From Gammaproteobacteria bacterium (GTDB lineage Bacteria; Pseudomonadota; Gammaproteobacteria; Steroidobacterales; Steroidobacteraceae), in the NCBI GenBank assembly GCA_025355645.1, contig JANXZG010000109.1, forward strand, positions 1-44,526: DNA of 44,526 nt, in the 5' to 3' direction. This document shows, in pieces, positions 17,636 to 26,666 of this stretch. The stretch's first letter is position 1. Each line of letters opens with the position of its first letter. Below the pieces are notes generated by a model. It did not search any database. It saw only the letters and a program-made list of their open reading frames with translations, and was not told where the DNA came from. Both the position numbers and the translations under genes were made by a program.

Positions 17636-19041
17636 ACGATCGCATGCGCCGCATCCACAGGATCCATTTTGTCGGCATCGGCGGCAGCGGCATGGGCGGC
17701 ATTGCCGAGGTGCTGTTGAACCTCGGCTACGAAGTGCAGGGTTCGGACCTGAAGGCCAACTCGGTCACGCAGCGGCTTGAGAGGCTGGGGGCGAAGGTGC
17801 ACATCGGGCATTCGGCCGCGCATCTGGGCGGTGCGGATGTCGTGGTGGTCTCGACTGCCGTGAATAGCGGCAATCCGGAAGTTGCCGCGGCGCTCGCCGG
17901 CCGCATCCCGGTCGTGCCGCGCGCAGAAATGCTAGGCGAGCTGATGCGCTTTCGTTATTCGGTGGCAGTGGCCGGTACCCACGGCAAGACCACGACGACG
18001 AGCCTCGTGGCAAGCGTGCTGGCGGAGGGCGGCCTCGATCCGACCTTCGTGATCGGTGGCCGGCTCAAGAGCGCCGATAGCAATGCCCGCCTCGGCGCGG
18101 GCCGCTATCTGGTTGCTGAAGCGGATGAAAGCGACGCCTCATTCATGCATCTGCAGCCGATGATCGCGATTGTCACCAACATCGACAACGACCACCTCGG
18201 TACGCATGACGGTGATTTCGCGCGCCTGCAGCAGAGCTTCATCGACTTTCTGCATAACCTGCCGTTCTATGGACTCGCGGTGCTGTGCGTCGACGATGCC
18301 CGCGTGCAGAGCATCTTGGGAGAGATTGGGCGACCCTATCTGACTTACGGTTTCGATGAACCGGCCGACGTGCGCGCCGTCAACGTGCGCCGCGACGGCA
18401 TGCAGTCGCATTACGATGTCGCGCGCGCTGGACAACCCGGACTTTCGATCACGATCAACCTGCCGGGTCGCCACAACGTACTGAACTCGCTCGCCGCCAT
18501 CGCGGTCGCCTTCGAGCTCGGCATCGGGGCCGAGGCGATCCAGCGCGCGCTGCTTAATTTCCAGGGAATTGAGCGGCGCCTGCAGCTGCTTGGCGACCTC
18601 CGCTGGCCTGGGGGACACGCGACGGTGGTCGACGATTACGGCCACCACCCGACGGAAATTGCCGCAACGCTCGACGCAGTACGCCAGGGCTGGCCCGGGC
18701 GACGCATTGTGCTCGCGTTCCAGCCGCACCGGTATACGCGCACGCGCGACTTGCTTGATGATTTCGCCAGTGTCCTTGGCAACGCCGACGTGCTGCTGGT
18801 AACCGAGGTATATGCGGCGGGCGAGGTGCCGATTGCCGGCGCCGACGGGCGGGCCATCTGCCGCGCCGTGCGTTCGCGCGGCACTGTGGAGCCGATCTTC
18901 GTCAAGCGCGTCACCGAACTTGCGGTGTCCCTGCGCAGGGTCCTGCATGATGGCGATGTGGTGCTGACCATGGGTGCCGGCAACATTGGTGCGGTCGCAC
19001 ATGAGCTCAAGTCACGGTTCATCGAAGGATTGCGCGCATGA
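17632..19041 (+). CDS. murC: UDP-MurNAc:L-Ala ligase MurC
   Basis: A 469-residue Mur ligase adding the first amino acid, L-Ala. It shows [17 protein letters not shown] at the N-terminus, the ATP loop [32 protein letters not shown] and [11 protein letters not shown] start it at GTG 17632, which overlaps the murG stop (GTGA) and has GGGAG 8 bases upstream. The in-frame ATG at 17644 is possible but lacks a ribosome site. Confidence 0.95.
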   Translation: MNDRMRRIHRIHFVGIGGSGMGGIAEVLLNLGYEVQGSDLKANSVTQRLERLGAKVHIGHSAAHLGGADVVVVSTAVNSGNPEVAAALAGRIPVVPRAEMLGELMRFRYSVAVAGTHGKTTTTSLVASVLAEGGLDPTFVIGGRLKSADSNARLGAGRYLVAEADESDASFMHLQPMIAIVTNIDNDHLGTHDGDFARLQQSFIDFLHNLPFYGLAVLCVDDARVQSILGEIGRPYLTYGFDEPADVRAVNVRRDGMQSHYDVARAGQPGLSITINLPGRHNVLNSLAAIAVAFELGIGAEAIQRALLNFQGIERRLQLLGDLRWPGGHATVVDDYGHHPTEIAATLDAVRQGWPGRRIVLAFQPHRYTRTRDLLDDFASVLGNADVLLVTEVYAAGEVPIAGADGRAICRAVRSRGTVEPIFVKRVTELAVSLRRVLHDGDVVLTMGAGNIGAVAHELKSRFIEGLRA

Positions 19042-19946
19042 TTGGCCCGCAAGCCTCCCGCCAACTATCGGCCGAATACAGCACCCGGGTGCTGCGCGAC
19101 GTCTCCATGGTCAAGCATACCTCCTGGCACGCCGGAGGGGCCGCAGACCTATTCTTCACGCCGCGCGACGCACAAGATCTCGCCTCGTTCGTGCGCCAGT
19201 TGCCGCCGGAAGTGCCACTACTCTGGATCGGTCTAGGCAGTAACCTGCTCATTCGGGACGGCGGGTATCGCGGCGCGGTAGTGCTGACGCATGGCGCACT
19301 GGGCGCCATGCATCGCCTGAGCCTGCAGCGCTTGCATGTCGAAGCCGGCGTGACGTGCGCGCGCGTCGCGCGCCAATGCGTGAGTTGGGGCCTTGGGCCG
19401 GCCGAGTTCCTTGCGGGCATCCCCGGCACGATGGGTGGCGCGCTAGCGATGAACGCCGGCGCCTGGGGCGGGGAGACCTGGAAGCACGTGATCGAGGTCG
19501 ACACGTTGGACCGTCATGGCATGCGTCATACGCGCCTCGCGGCTGAGTTCGAGATTGGTTACCGCCATGTGCAGGGTCCGCCGGATGAATGGTTTCTTGC
19601 CGCGCGCCTTGAGTTCGAGCGCAAGCCCGGCGTGAATGAGTCCTCAATCAAGGAACTGCTAGAGCTGCGCAAGCAGACGCAGCCGATCGGCTCCTGGAGC
19701 TGCGGCTCGGTGTTCGCCAACCCGCCAGGAGATCACGCGGCTCGGCTAATCGACACCGCGGGTCTGAAGGGGTATCGCATCGGCGATGCGTCGGTATCCG
19801 AAAAGCACGCGAATTTCATTATCAATCACGGCAAGGCAAGCGCCGCCGATATCGAGGCCGTGATCCGGCACGTGCAGGACACCGTTGCATCGGTGCATAA
19901 AGTGCATTTGCGCCTCGAAGTGCGCATCCTCGGGGAAGCAGCATGA
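19038..19946 (+). CDS. murB: UDP-N-acetylenolpyruvoylglucosamine reductase MurB
   Basis: A 302-residue FAD enzyme that reduces enolpyruvyl-UDP-GlcNAc to UDP-MurNAc. The FAD-binding stretch [17 protein letters not shown], the [19 protein letters not shown] element, the active-site [12 protein letters not shown] (Ser proton donor) and the [13 protein letters not shown] segment are visible. The size fits the shorter MurB class rather than the ~340-residue E. coli type. Start overlaps the murC stop; stop overlaps ddl. Confidence 0.94.
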   Translation: MIGPQASRQLSAEYSTRVLRDVSMVKHTSWHAGGAADLFFTPRDAQDLASFVRQLPPEVPLLWIGLGSNLLIRDGGYRGAVVLTHGALGAMHRLSLQRLHVEAGVTCARVARQCVSWGLGPAEFLAGIPGTMGGALAMNAGAWGGETWKHVIEVDTLDRHGMRHTRLAAEFEIGYRHVQGPPDEWFLAARLEFERKPGVNESSIKELLELRKQTQPIGSWSCGSVFANPPGDHAARLIDTAGLKGYRIGDASVSEKHANFIINHGKASAADIEAVIRHVQDTVASVHKVHLRLEVRILGEAA

Positions 19947-20911
19947 GCCTGCTGAATCCAAATCCCGGTGCGCAGCGCGCCAGCCGCGCCGCGGACTTTG
20001 GCAAGGTTGCCGTTTTGCTGGGCGGCGACTCCTGCGAGCGCGAGATATCGCTGATCAGCGGCAATGCCGTGCTCGAAGGCCTGAAGCGCCGCGGCGTTGA
20101 TGCACACGCCTTCGATCCGCTGCATACCCCGGTGCAGGATCTCATCAGTGAGGGATTTAATCGCGCCTGGAACATCCTGCACGGTCCTGGCGGTGAAGAT
20201 GGCCTTATTCAGGGTGCGCTCGAATGGCTCGGAATGCCGTACACCGGCAGCGGCGTGCTCGCTTCGGCGCTGACCATGGACAAGCTGAAGACCAAGCGCG
20301 TAGTCGCAGGGGCCGGCCTTACGGCGCCGCCCTACGTCGTGCTCGAGAGCCCGCGCGACCTTTCGCTTGCCGTCGACCAGCTGGGGCTTCCGCTGATGAT
20401 CAAGCCGGCGTCGCAGGGCTCGAGCGTAGGCATCACCAAGGTCAAGTCCGCCGACGCGATGGGCGAGGCATTCTCCGAGGCGCGCGCAGTCGATCCGATC
20501 GTATTCGCGGAGCGCTACATTGAGGGCGCCGAGTACACGGTCAGCATCGTGCAGGATCGGGCGTTGCCCTCGATCCGCATCGAGCCCGCCACCGAATTCT
20601 ACGACTATCAGGCGAAATACTTTCGCAACGACACGCGGTACCTCTGCCCGAGCGGTTTGGACGCGGCGGCGGAGGGCGTCCTGCACGATGCGGCGCTCGC
20701 AACCTTTCATGTGACCGACTGCTTCGGCTGGGGGCGGGTCGATTTCATGCGAGATGAAGCCAGCGGAATATTCTATTTCATCGAGATCAACACTACGCCA
20801 GGCATGACCGGCCACAGCCTCGTGCCGATGGCGGCACGGCAGGCGGGCATGGATTTTGACGAGCTTGTGTGGCGCGTGCTCGAAACGAGCTTTTCGAGGG
20901 TTCGCAAATGA
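19943..20911 (+). CDS. ddl: D-alanine--D-alanine ligase
   Basis: A 322-residue ATP-grasp ligase supplying D-Ala-D-Ala to MurF. It has KVAVLLGGDSCEREISLISG, LHGPGGEDGLIQGALE, the GSGVLASALTMDK segment, MIKPASQGSSVGI and the metal-binding EINTTPGMTGHSLVP. Position between murB and ftsQ corresponds to ddlB of other gammaproteobacteria. The start overlaps murB by 4 bases and its stop overlaps ftsQ. Confidence 0.95.
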   Translation: MSLLNPNPGAQRASRAADFGKVAVLLGGDSCEREISLISGNAVLEGLKRRGVDAHAFDPLHTPVQDLISEGFNRAWNILHGPGGEDGLIQGALEWLGMPYTGSGVLASALTMDKLKTKRVVAGAGLTAPPYVVLESPRDLSLAVDQLGLPLMIKPASQGSSVGITKVKSADAMGEAFSEARAVDPIVFAERYIEGAEYTVSIVQDRALPSIRIEPATEFYDYQAKYFRNDTRYLCPSGLDAAAEGVLHDAALATFHVTDCFGWGRVDFMRDEASGIFYFIEINTTPGMTGHSLVPMAARQAGMDFDELVWRVLETSFSRVRK

Positions 20912-21744
20912 TTCCTAACTGGCTCATCCGCCGCAATCGCATCAAAGCTGCGCCGCGTGTCGACAAGAGGAAATTGTCCTTGCAGGTGCTGGCAATTGAC
21001 TGGCGCAGTCTCGCGCACAGGTTTGCGCTGGTCCTGTGCATCGGCGCCTGCCTGGCGGCACTGGCCTGGGCTTGCAACCGCCCGCTGCGCGTCATTGCGA
21101 TGGACGGCAACTTTCAGCGCGTCTCGGCGGTGGACATCGAAAAGGTCGTCACGCCTTACTTGAATACCGGATTCATGACCGTTGATCTAGCTGGCATCGA
21201 ACAGGCTGTGGAGACGCTGCCCTGGGTTGACCACGCACGCGTGCGGCGCCAGTGGCCCGTGGGCGTGCACGTCAGCGTGACCGAGCAGACCGCCGTGGCG
21301 CGCTGGGGTGAATCAGGGCTGCTTAACATGCGTGGCGAGCTGTTCGTTCGTACGGCGACGCACGTTCCCGCGGAATTGCCGCGACTCTCCGGCCCCGCCG
21401 GGAGTGAGTCCCTCGTCGCCCAACGTTTCCTGTTGGTGGATACGCGCATGCAGGAAGCGGGGCTGCGTGTCGCGGCGTTGCGGCTCGATGAGCGCGGCGC
21501 GTGGGAGATGGATCTGGACAATGGCGTGACGGTGCGCCTAGGACGGCGCGACGTCGACGCGCGGACCGATCGGTTCATCCGCACCGCGGCTGGAGTCATT
21601 GCCCATCACGTCAACGAGGTCACCTACGTCGATATGCGCTACTCAAATGGATTTGCAATCGGCTGGCGCACCGCAGGGGCGACGATGCCGGCCGCCGCGA
21701 AGAGCGACGATTCGGGGCCTGAGGACGCAGGCACCCATGGTTAA
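20908..21744 (+). CDS. ftsQ: Cell division protein FtsQ
   Basis: A 278-residue bitopic division protein. A cytoplasmic basic N-terminus (RRNRIKAAPRVDKRK) is followed by one membrane helix near residues 37-52 (FALVLCIGACLAALAWA), a POTRA domain (RVIAMDGNFQRVSAVDIEKV, LPWVDHARVRRQWPVGV) and the beta domain ending in YVDMRYSNGFAIGW. It links FtsL/FtsB to the early ring. ATG 20908 overlaps the ddl stop. Its end overlaps ftsA by 8 bases. Confidence 0.93.
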   Translation: MIPNWLIRRNRIKAAPRVDKRKLSLQVLAIDWRSLAHRFALVLCIGACLAALAWACNRPLRVIAMDGNFQRVSAVDIEKVVTPYLNTGFMTVDLAGIEQAVETLPWVDHARVRRQWPVGVHVSVTEQTAVARWGESGLLNMRGELFVRTATHVPAELPRLSGPAGSESLVAQRFLLVDTRMQEAGLRVAALRLDERGAWEMDLDNGVTVRLGRRDVDARTDRFIRTAAGVIAHHVNEVTYVDMRYSNGFAIGWRTAGATMPAAAKSDDSGPEDAGTHG

Positions 21745-22972
21745 ACGCACCGATCGCAATCTGATCGTGGGGCTCGATATCGGTACCAGCAAGGTCGTCG
21801 CTATTGTCGGCGAATTGCGGGCCGATGGCGCGCTCGAGATTATTGGTGTTGGCAGCCACCCGTCGCGCGGTCTGAAGAAGGGTGTCGTCGTCAACATCGA
21901 ATCGACCGTGCAGTCAATACAACGCGCCGTCGAGGAAGCCGAGCTGATGGCCAACTGCGAGATACATGCGGTATACGCCGGCATCGCCGGCAGCCACGTC
22001 CGCAGCCTGAACTCGCACGGAATTGTCGCGATCAAGGACAAGGAAGTAGGTCCTGGTGACGTCGAGCGCGTGATCGACGCAGCCAAGGCGGTGGCAATCC
22101 CCGCGGATCAGAAGATCCTGCATGTCCTGCCGCAGGAATACATCATTGATTCGCAGGAAGGAATCCGCGATCCGATAGGCATGTCCGGCGTGCGCCTCGA
22201 GGCGAAGGTTCACATTATTACCGGCGCGGACAGCGCCGCGCAGAACATCGTCAAGTGCGTGCAGCGCTGCGGGCTTGAGGTTGAGGACATCGTGCTCGAG
22301 CAACTTGCATCGAGCTATGCCGTGCTCACCGAGGATGAAAAGGACCTAGGCGTGTGCATGGTCGATATTGGCGGCGGTACCACAGACATCGCGGTCTTCA
22401 GTGGCGGCGCGATCCGCCACACCGCAGTAATCCCGATCGCCGGGGACCAGGTCACGAACGACATCGCTGTGTCGATGCGCACGCCGACGCAATATGCGGA
22501 GGACATAAAGATCAAGTATGCGTGTGCGCTGTCCCAGCTTGCGAATCCCGACGAGACGATCGAAGTGCCCAGCGTCGGCGACCGGCCGCCGCGCCGTCTG
22601 GCGCGCCAGACACTCGCCGAAATCGTCGAGCCGCGCTACGAGGAGCTGTTCGCGCTGATCGCTGATGAACTGCGGCGCTCGGGATTCGAGGAATCAGTGG
22701 CGACCGGGATCGTACTGACCGGCGGCACCGCGAAGATGGAAGGGGCAATCGAGCTCGCCGAAGAGGTGTTTCACATGCCGGTGCGGCTCGGCGTGCCGCA
22801 ATACGTCACGGGGCTTGCCGACGTCGTCAGCAATCCCATCCATGCTACCGGCGTGGGCCTACTGCTTTATGCAAAACAACAGGCGGAACAGAACCGCACC
22901 GCGCCGTTGCTGACGGGCGGGGTGAAGAACATTTTTGATCGAATGAAGACTTGGTTTCAGGGCAATTTCTGA
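21737..22972 (+). CDS. ftsA: Cell division protein FtsA
   Basis: A 411-residue actin-like ATPase that tethers FtsZ to the membrane. The phosphate-1 loop [15 protein letters not shown], the SHTS-like domain 1C region, the phosphate-2 motif [13 protein letters not shown], the adenosine motif [11 protein letters not shown] and an amphipathic C-terminus ([12 protein letters not shown]) that should insert in the membrane are all present. ATG 21737 lies 8 bases before the end of ftsQ. Confidence 0.96.
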   Translation: MVKRTDRNLIVGLDIGTSKVVAIVGELRADGALEIIGVGSHPSRGLKKGVVVNIESTVQSIQRAVEEAELMANCEIHAVYAGIAGSHVRSLNSHGIVAIKDKEVGPGDVERVIDAAKAVAIPADQKILHVLPQEYIIDSQEGIRDPIGMSGVRLEAKVHIITGADSAAQNIVKCVQRCGLEVEDIVLEQLASSYAVLTEDEKDLGVCMVDIGGGTTDIAVFSGGAIRHTAVIPIAGDQVTNDIAVSMRTPTQYAEDIKIKYACALSQLANPDETIEVPSVGDRPPRRLARQTLAEIVEPRYEELFALIADELRRSGFEESVATGIVLTGGTAKMEGAIELAEEVFHMPVRLGVPQYVTGLADVVSNPIHATGVGLLLYAKQQAEQNRTAPLLTGGVKNIFDRMKTWFQGNF

Positions 22973-23003
22973 ATTAACTGTCGATAGATTAAGGAGACTT
23001 GGA

Positions 23004-24224
23004 ATGTTCGAACTAATGGATACATATAGCCAGAACGCTGTCATCAAGGTGCTCGGTGTCGGGGGTGGCGGGGGCAACGCCGTCGCTCACATGGTGCAGG
23101 CCGGCCTGGAGGGCGTGGATTTCATCTGCATCAACACCGATGCGCAGGCGTTGAAGCACTCCAAAGTGCGTACCGCGCTGCAAATCGGCTGCAACATCAC
23201 GAAAGGGCTCGGCGCCGGCGCTGATCCGGAAGTCGGCCGGCAGGCCGCAATGGAAGATCGTGACCGCATCATTGAACTGATCGAAGGGTGCGACATGCTG
23301 TTCATCACCGCGGGCATGGGCGGCGGCACCGGCACGGGCGCGGCGCCTGTGGTCGCGCAAGTTGCGAAGGAACTCGGCATCCTGACAGTTGCTGTCGTCA
23401 CCAAGCCTTTCGAGATGGAGGGCAAAAAGCGCTCATATGTGGCGGAGCAAGGCATGCAGGAACTGTCGAAGTACTGCGATTCGCTGATCACGATTCCGAA
23501 TCAGAAGCTGCTGTCGGTGCTGGGCAGCGAGACGACTCTGCTCGACGCTTTCAAGGCGGCGAATACGGTGCTGCAGGGCGCCGTGCAGGGAATAGCGGAA
23601 CTGATCACGCGACCCGGCCTGATCAACGTCGACTTTGCAGACGTGCGCACGGTCATGTCGGAAACCGGCATGGCGATGATGGGTTCGGGAACTGCGAGCG
23701 GCGATGATCGCGCCCGCGAAGCGGCCGAGGCGGCGATCTCCAGCCCCTTGCTAGAGGACATCAATCTTGCCGGGGCGCAGGGCATCCTGGTCAATGTCAC
23801 AGCCGGCATGGACCTGTCGATCGGCGAGTTCCAGGAAGTCGGCAACGTCATCAAGCAGTTTGCTTCAGATGAAGCCACGGTGGTCGTAGGCACCGTCATC
23901 GATCCGGACATGACCAACCAGATCCGCGTGACCGTCGTTGCAACCGGACTCGGCCGGCCGATGGTCAAGTCGTTAGCACCGCCCATCGCGCCCTCGATCA
24001 TGCCGGCATGGACACCAGGTCCGACGAGATCGAAGTTCGCCGCACCGCTGAGCTCGAGCCAAGCCCGACCGCAACGCCGTCCGATGCAAATGGCGCCGGC
24101 CGATTACAACGACTACGAGAAGCCCGCCGCACAACGGCGCGCGTCGGGGGACGGCCTGAGCTCGGAACCAGCGGGCGAAGATCTGCTGGATATCCCGGCG
24201 TTTCTGCGTCGCCAGGCCGACTAG
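23004..24224 (+). CDS. ftsZ: Cell division GTPase FtsZ
   Basis: A 406-residue tubulin-like GTPase forming the Z ring. The tubulin signature GGGTGTG is at 106-112; the N-terminal [12 protein letters not shown] and the T7 loop region [11 protein letters not shown] are intact. A flexible linker (about 320-393) leads to the conserved C-terminal peptide [11 protein letters not shown], which binds FtsA and ZipA. A strong ribosome site, AAGGAG at 22991-22996, precedes it and the gene stands 31 bases clear of ftsA, which suits the high expression of FtsZ. Confidence 0.98.
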   Translation: MFELMDTYSQNAVIKVLGVGGGGGNAVAHMVQAGLEGVDFICINTDAQALKHSKVRTALQIGCNITKGLGAGADPEVGRQAAMEDRDRIIELIEGCDMLFITAGMGGGTGTGAAPVVAQVAKELGILTVAVVTKPFEMEGKKRSYVAEQGMQELSKYCDSLITIPNQKLLSVLGSETTLLDAFKAANTVLQGAVQGIAELITRPGLINVDFADVRTVMSETGMAMMGSGTASGDDRAREAAEAAISSPLLEDINLAGAQGILVNVTAGMDLSIGEFQEVGNVIKQFASDEATVVVGTVIDPDMTNQIRVTVVATGLGRPMVKSLAPPIAPSIMPAWTPGPTRSKFAAPLSSSQARPQRRPMQMAPADYNDYEKPAAQRRASGDGLSSEPAGEDLLDIPAFLRRQAD

Positions 24225-24256
24225 CGTTGATGCTTGATATCGACATTCCACGCTTT

Positions 24257-24290
24257 GGCGCCGGTAGCAATTTGCCCTGCTATCGGCGCC
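24257..24290 (+). terminator. Stable hairpin between ftsZ and lpxC, no U-tract
   Basis: GGCGCCGGTAGCA (24257-24269) pairs with TGCTATCGGCGCC (24278-24290) through 13 pairs (one G-U) around an 8-base loop. It is well placed to end or slow the dcw transcript after ftsZ, or to protect its 3' end. The absence of a following T run argues against a standard Rho-independent terminator. Confidence 0.4.
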
Positions 24291-24321
24291 GGCTCTGGGC
24301 TGGCTGTGATACCTTAATAGC

Positions 24322-25233
24322 ATGCTGAATCAGCGCACCCTGAAAAATTCCATACGCGCATCCGGTGTGGGTTTGCATTCGGGCAAGAAGGTCCTGATGA
24401 CCCTGCGCCCCGCCATGCCGGATACCGGCATCGTCTTCCGGCGCACCGATCTTGGTGAGCTGATCGACATTCCGGCGCACGCTGAGTATGTGGGCGACAC
24501 GACGATGGGCACGACCCTGCAGAAGGGCGATGCCAAGATTTCCACAGTCGAACATCTGCTGTCGGCGCTTGCGGGACTTGGCATAGACAATGCGCTGGTC
24601 GAAGTGAGCGCGGGCGAAGTGCCGATCATGGACGGCAGCGCCGGCCCGTTCGTGTTCCTGCTGCAGTCGGCCGGCATAGAAGAACAGAAGGCGCCGAAGC
24701 GCTTCATTCGCATACTCGATACGGTGCGTGTGGAGGAGGGCGACAAATGGGCCCAGTTCGATCCTTATGACGGATTCAAGGTGAATTTCGAAATCGAATT
24801 CGATCATCCATCATTCAAGAAACGCTCACAGACGGCGACGATGGATTTCTCAACCACCTCGTTCCTGCGCGAGGTCAGTCGCGCGCGCACCTTCGGCTTC
24901 ATGCGCGATCTGGAAAGCCTGCGCGCGCGCAACCTGGCGCTGGGTGGCAACCTCGACAATGCGATTGTGCTCGATGATGACCGCATATTGAACGAGGACG
25001 GGCTGCGTTACGAAGACGAGTTCGTCAAGCACAAGATTCTCGATGCGATTGGCGATCTATACCTGCTGGGCCATAGCCTGATTGGCGAGTTCAGCGGCTT
25101 TAAGTCCGGCCATGCGTTGAACAACAAGCTCCTGCGCGCGCTGATCAGTGCTCGCGGGGCGTGGCAGGAAGTGACGTTCGAGAGCCTTGCCGACGCGCCG
25201 ATCTCCTACGTGCCAGCAGCCGTCAACGCCTAG
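24322..25233 (+). CDS. lpxC: UDP-3-O-acyl-GlcNAc deacetylase LpxC
   Basis: A 303-residue zinc amidase, the committed step of lipid A synthesis, confirming a Gram-negative cell with LPS. Zinc ligands are His78 in [10 protein letters not shown] and the His and Asp in [15 protein letters not shown]. The catalytic His is in [12 protein letters not shown] 24322 has no visible Shine-Dalgarno sequence within 20 bases (a CTTAATAGC stretch precedes it), so initiation may depend on a short or absent leader. Its stop overlaps that of the convergent dciA gene. Confidence 0.97.
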   Translation: MLNQRTLKNSIRASGVGLHSGKKVLMTLRPAMPDTGIVFRRTDLGELIDIPAHAEYVGDTTMGTTLQKGDAKISTVEHLLSALAGLGIDNALVEVSAGEVPIMDGSAGPFVFLLQSAGIEEQKAPKRFIRILDTVRVEEGDKWAQFDPYDGFKVNFEIEFDHPSFKKRSQTATMDFSTTSFLREVSRARTFGFMRDLESLRARNLALGGNLDNAIVLDDDRILNEDGLRYEDEFVKHKILDAIGDLYLLGHSLIGEFSGFKSGHALNNKLLRALISARGAWQEVTFESLADAPISYVPAAVNA

Positions 25234-25571
25234 TCCTTCGGTTGCAGGACCCGGATCCTGACGCTCACAATCTCCATACCCAGTTCGGCACCGACGCCGC
25301 TGCGCAATGCTCCCGTCATATAGCGTAGGCGCGACGCCCAAACCGCGCCGGTTACGCCCAGGGTGAGGCGGCCGTTTTCCACCCCTGCGCTAGCGACCCG
25401 GGGCGCGAGCTTCGCAGGCAGGCTGGCGCGCACTACATCAAGCACTGCGGCCCGCCTTTTAAGAGTGGCACCAAGCTCGCGCAGCTTCTTGCCATGTATT
25501 TGCAATAACTCACTGACAACCCTTGGATTTTGCATCGCACCATAACCAACGTGTTCATCGCGCCGCGCCAT
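25230..25571 (-). CDS. dciA: DciA-type helicase-loading protein (DUF721)
   Basis: A 113-residue DUF721 protein. The domain runs from about [15 protein letters not shown] to the end, with the characteristic [20 protein letters not shown] strand-helix region. DciA assists loading of the DnaB replicative helicase in bacteria that lack DnaC/DnaI. The gene lies between lpxC and the M23 gene, as in pseudomonads and other non-enteric gammaproteobacteria, but is read on the opposite strand. Its stop and that of lpxC overlap by 4 bases. Start ATG 25571 is likely; an in-frame ATG at codon 13 is an alternative. Confidence 0.78.
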   Translation of the reverse strand: MARRDEHVGYGAMQNPRVVSELLQIHGKKLRELGATLKRRAAVLDVVRASLPAKLAPRVASAGVENGRLTLGVTGAVWASRLRYMTGALRSGVGAELGMEIVSVRIRVLQPKD

Positions 25572-25642
25572 GGTCGCCGGAAATCCTTGTTTTGACGCAT
25601 CTTTTTCTATAGTTTACCCTCAAAGCGCTGGAATCCATCCTG

Positions 25643-26572
25643 ATGTATGTCATCTTCAGTGGCCGCCTGTCGGACCGCATTAAACACATTAACCTGCGCC
25701 GCCCTGCGGTCATTACCGCTGCGGCAGCTGTGGTGCTGGTCCTCGTGGGCGCAGCGTTCTCCGCGGGGCTCGGCTTGCGTTCCTTGCAGCGTCGCGCAAG
25801 TTCGCTGGAACTGCTAGGCAACTGGTCGGCCGAATTGCTGCACCAGAAAGCCCTAATAGACGATACCCGCCTAGCGCTGCAGGAAAAGGTCAATGCACTC
25901 GCGATGCGGGTAGGGCAGATGAACGCGAATGTGATGCGCCTGAATGCGCTCGGCAAGCGCCTGACCCGCATGGCAAATATCGACGACGGCGAATTCAATT
26001 TTGGCAGCCCGCCTGCACTTGGCGGTGACAGCAGTGCCGATGGCCAGCCGGTGCAGATTCCGAGCCTGACGGCGATGGTCGATGAGCTCGCCGATCGTCT
26101 CTCGAGCCGGGAGCAGCAGCTCAGCGTGCTGGAGAACCTGATCCTGACGCGCGAGCTCAACAAGCAGGTCTATCCGGAGGGCAGCCCGGTCGAAAACGGC
26201 TGGATTTCTTCGTATTTTGGCGAACGCGCGGATCCTTTTACGGGGTTTTCGGCAAGCCACAAGGGAGTGGATTTCGCTGCCGCTGAGGGCACCCACGTGA
26301 CTGCTGTGGCGGCAGGTCTGGTGACGATCGCAGGCGACAGCGGCGCGGCGGGTTACGGCCAGATGGTCGAGATCAACCATGGGAATGGTCTGTCCACGCG
26401 CTATTGCCACAATGAGAAAATACTCGTGAAGACCGGCGAGATGGTGCACAAGGGCCAGGAAGTCGCCTTGATGGGATCAACGGGCCGCTCCACGGGGCCC
26501 CATTTGCACTTTGAAGTGCTTAAAAACGGCGTGCAGGTGAATCCGCTTCGATTTATCGGCGAAGTCCCGTAA
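25643..26572 (+). CDS. M23 (LytM-type) peptidase family protein with coiled coil
   Basis: A 309-residue protein anchored by one N-terminal helix near residues 23-44 ([17 protein letters not shown]), a periplasmic coiled coil (about 50-170) and a C-terminal LytM domain. The zinc and catalytic residues are kept: His206 and Asp210 in HKGVD, the His of RYCHNEK, and His287/His289 in HLHFE. It is therefore probably an active peptidoglycan endopeptidase rather than an EnvC/NlpD-type activator with a degenerate site, although that role is not excluded. A homologue before secA is a conserved neighbour. The RYCHNEK Cys replaces the more usual Ala. Confidence 0.87.
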   Translation: MYVIFSGRLSDRIKHINLRRPAVITAAAAVVLVLVGAAFSAGLGLRSLQRRASSLELLGNWSAELLHQKALIDDTRLALQEKVNALAMRVGQMNANVMRLNALGKRLTRMANIDDGEFNFGSPPALGGDSSADGQPVQIPSLTAMVDELADRLSSREQQLSVLENLILTRELNKQVYPEGSPVENGWISSYFGERADPFTGFSASHKGVDFAAAEGTHVTAVAAGLVTIAGDSGAAGYGQMVEINHGNGLSTRYCHNEKILVKTGEMVHKGQEVALMGSTGRSTGPHLHFEVLKNGVQVNPLRFIGEVP

Positions 26573-26666
26573 CTTCAGACCTCTTGCGGTCCCCGCCCGC
26601 AGCGAAACGATTTCCCCCACCGCGGGTCTATCCGTAGAATACCCTCCTTTTCAAGGACGCCCTCGC

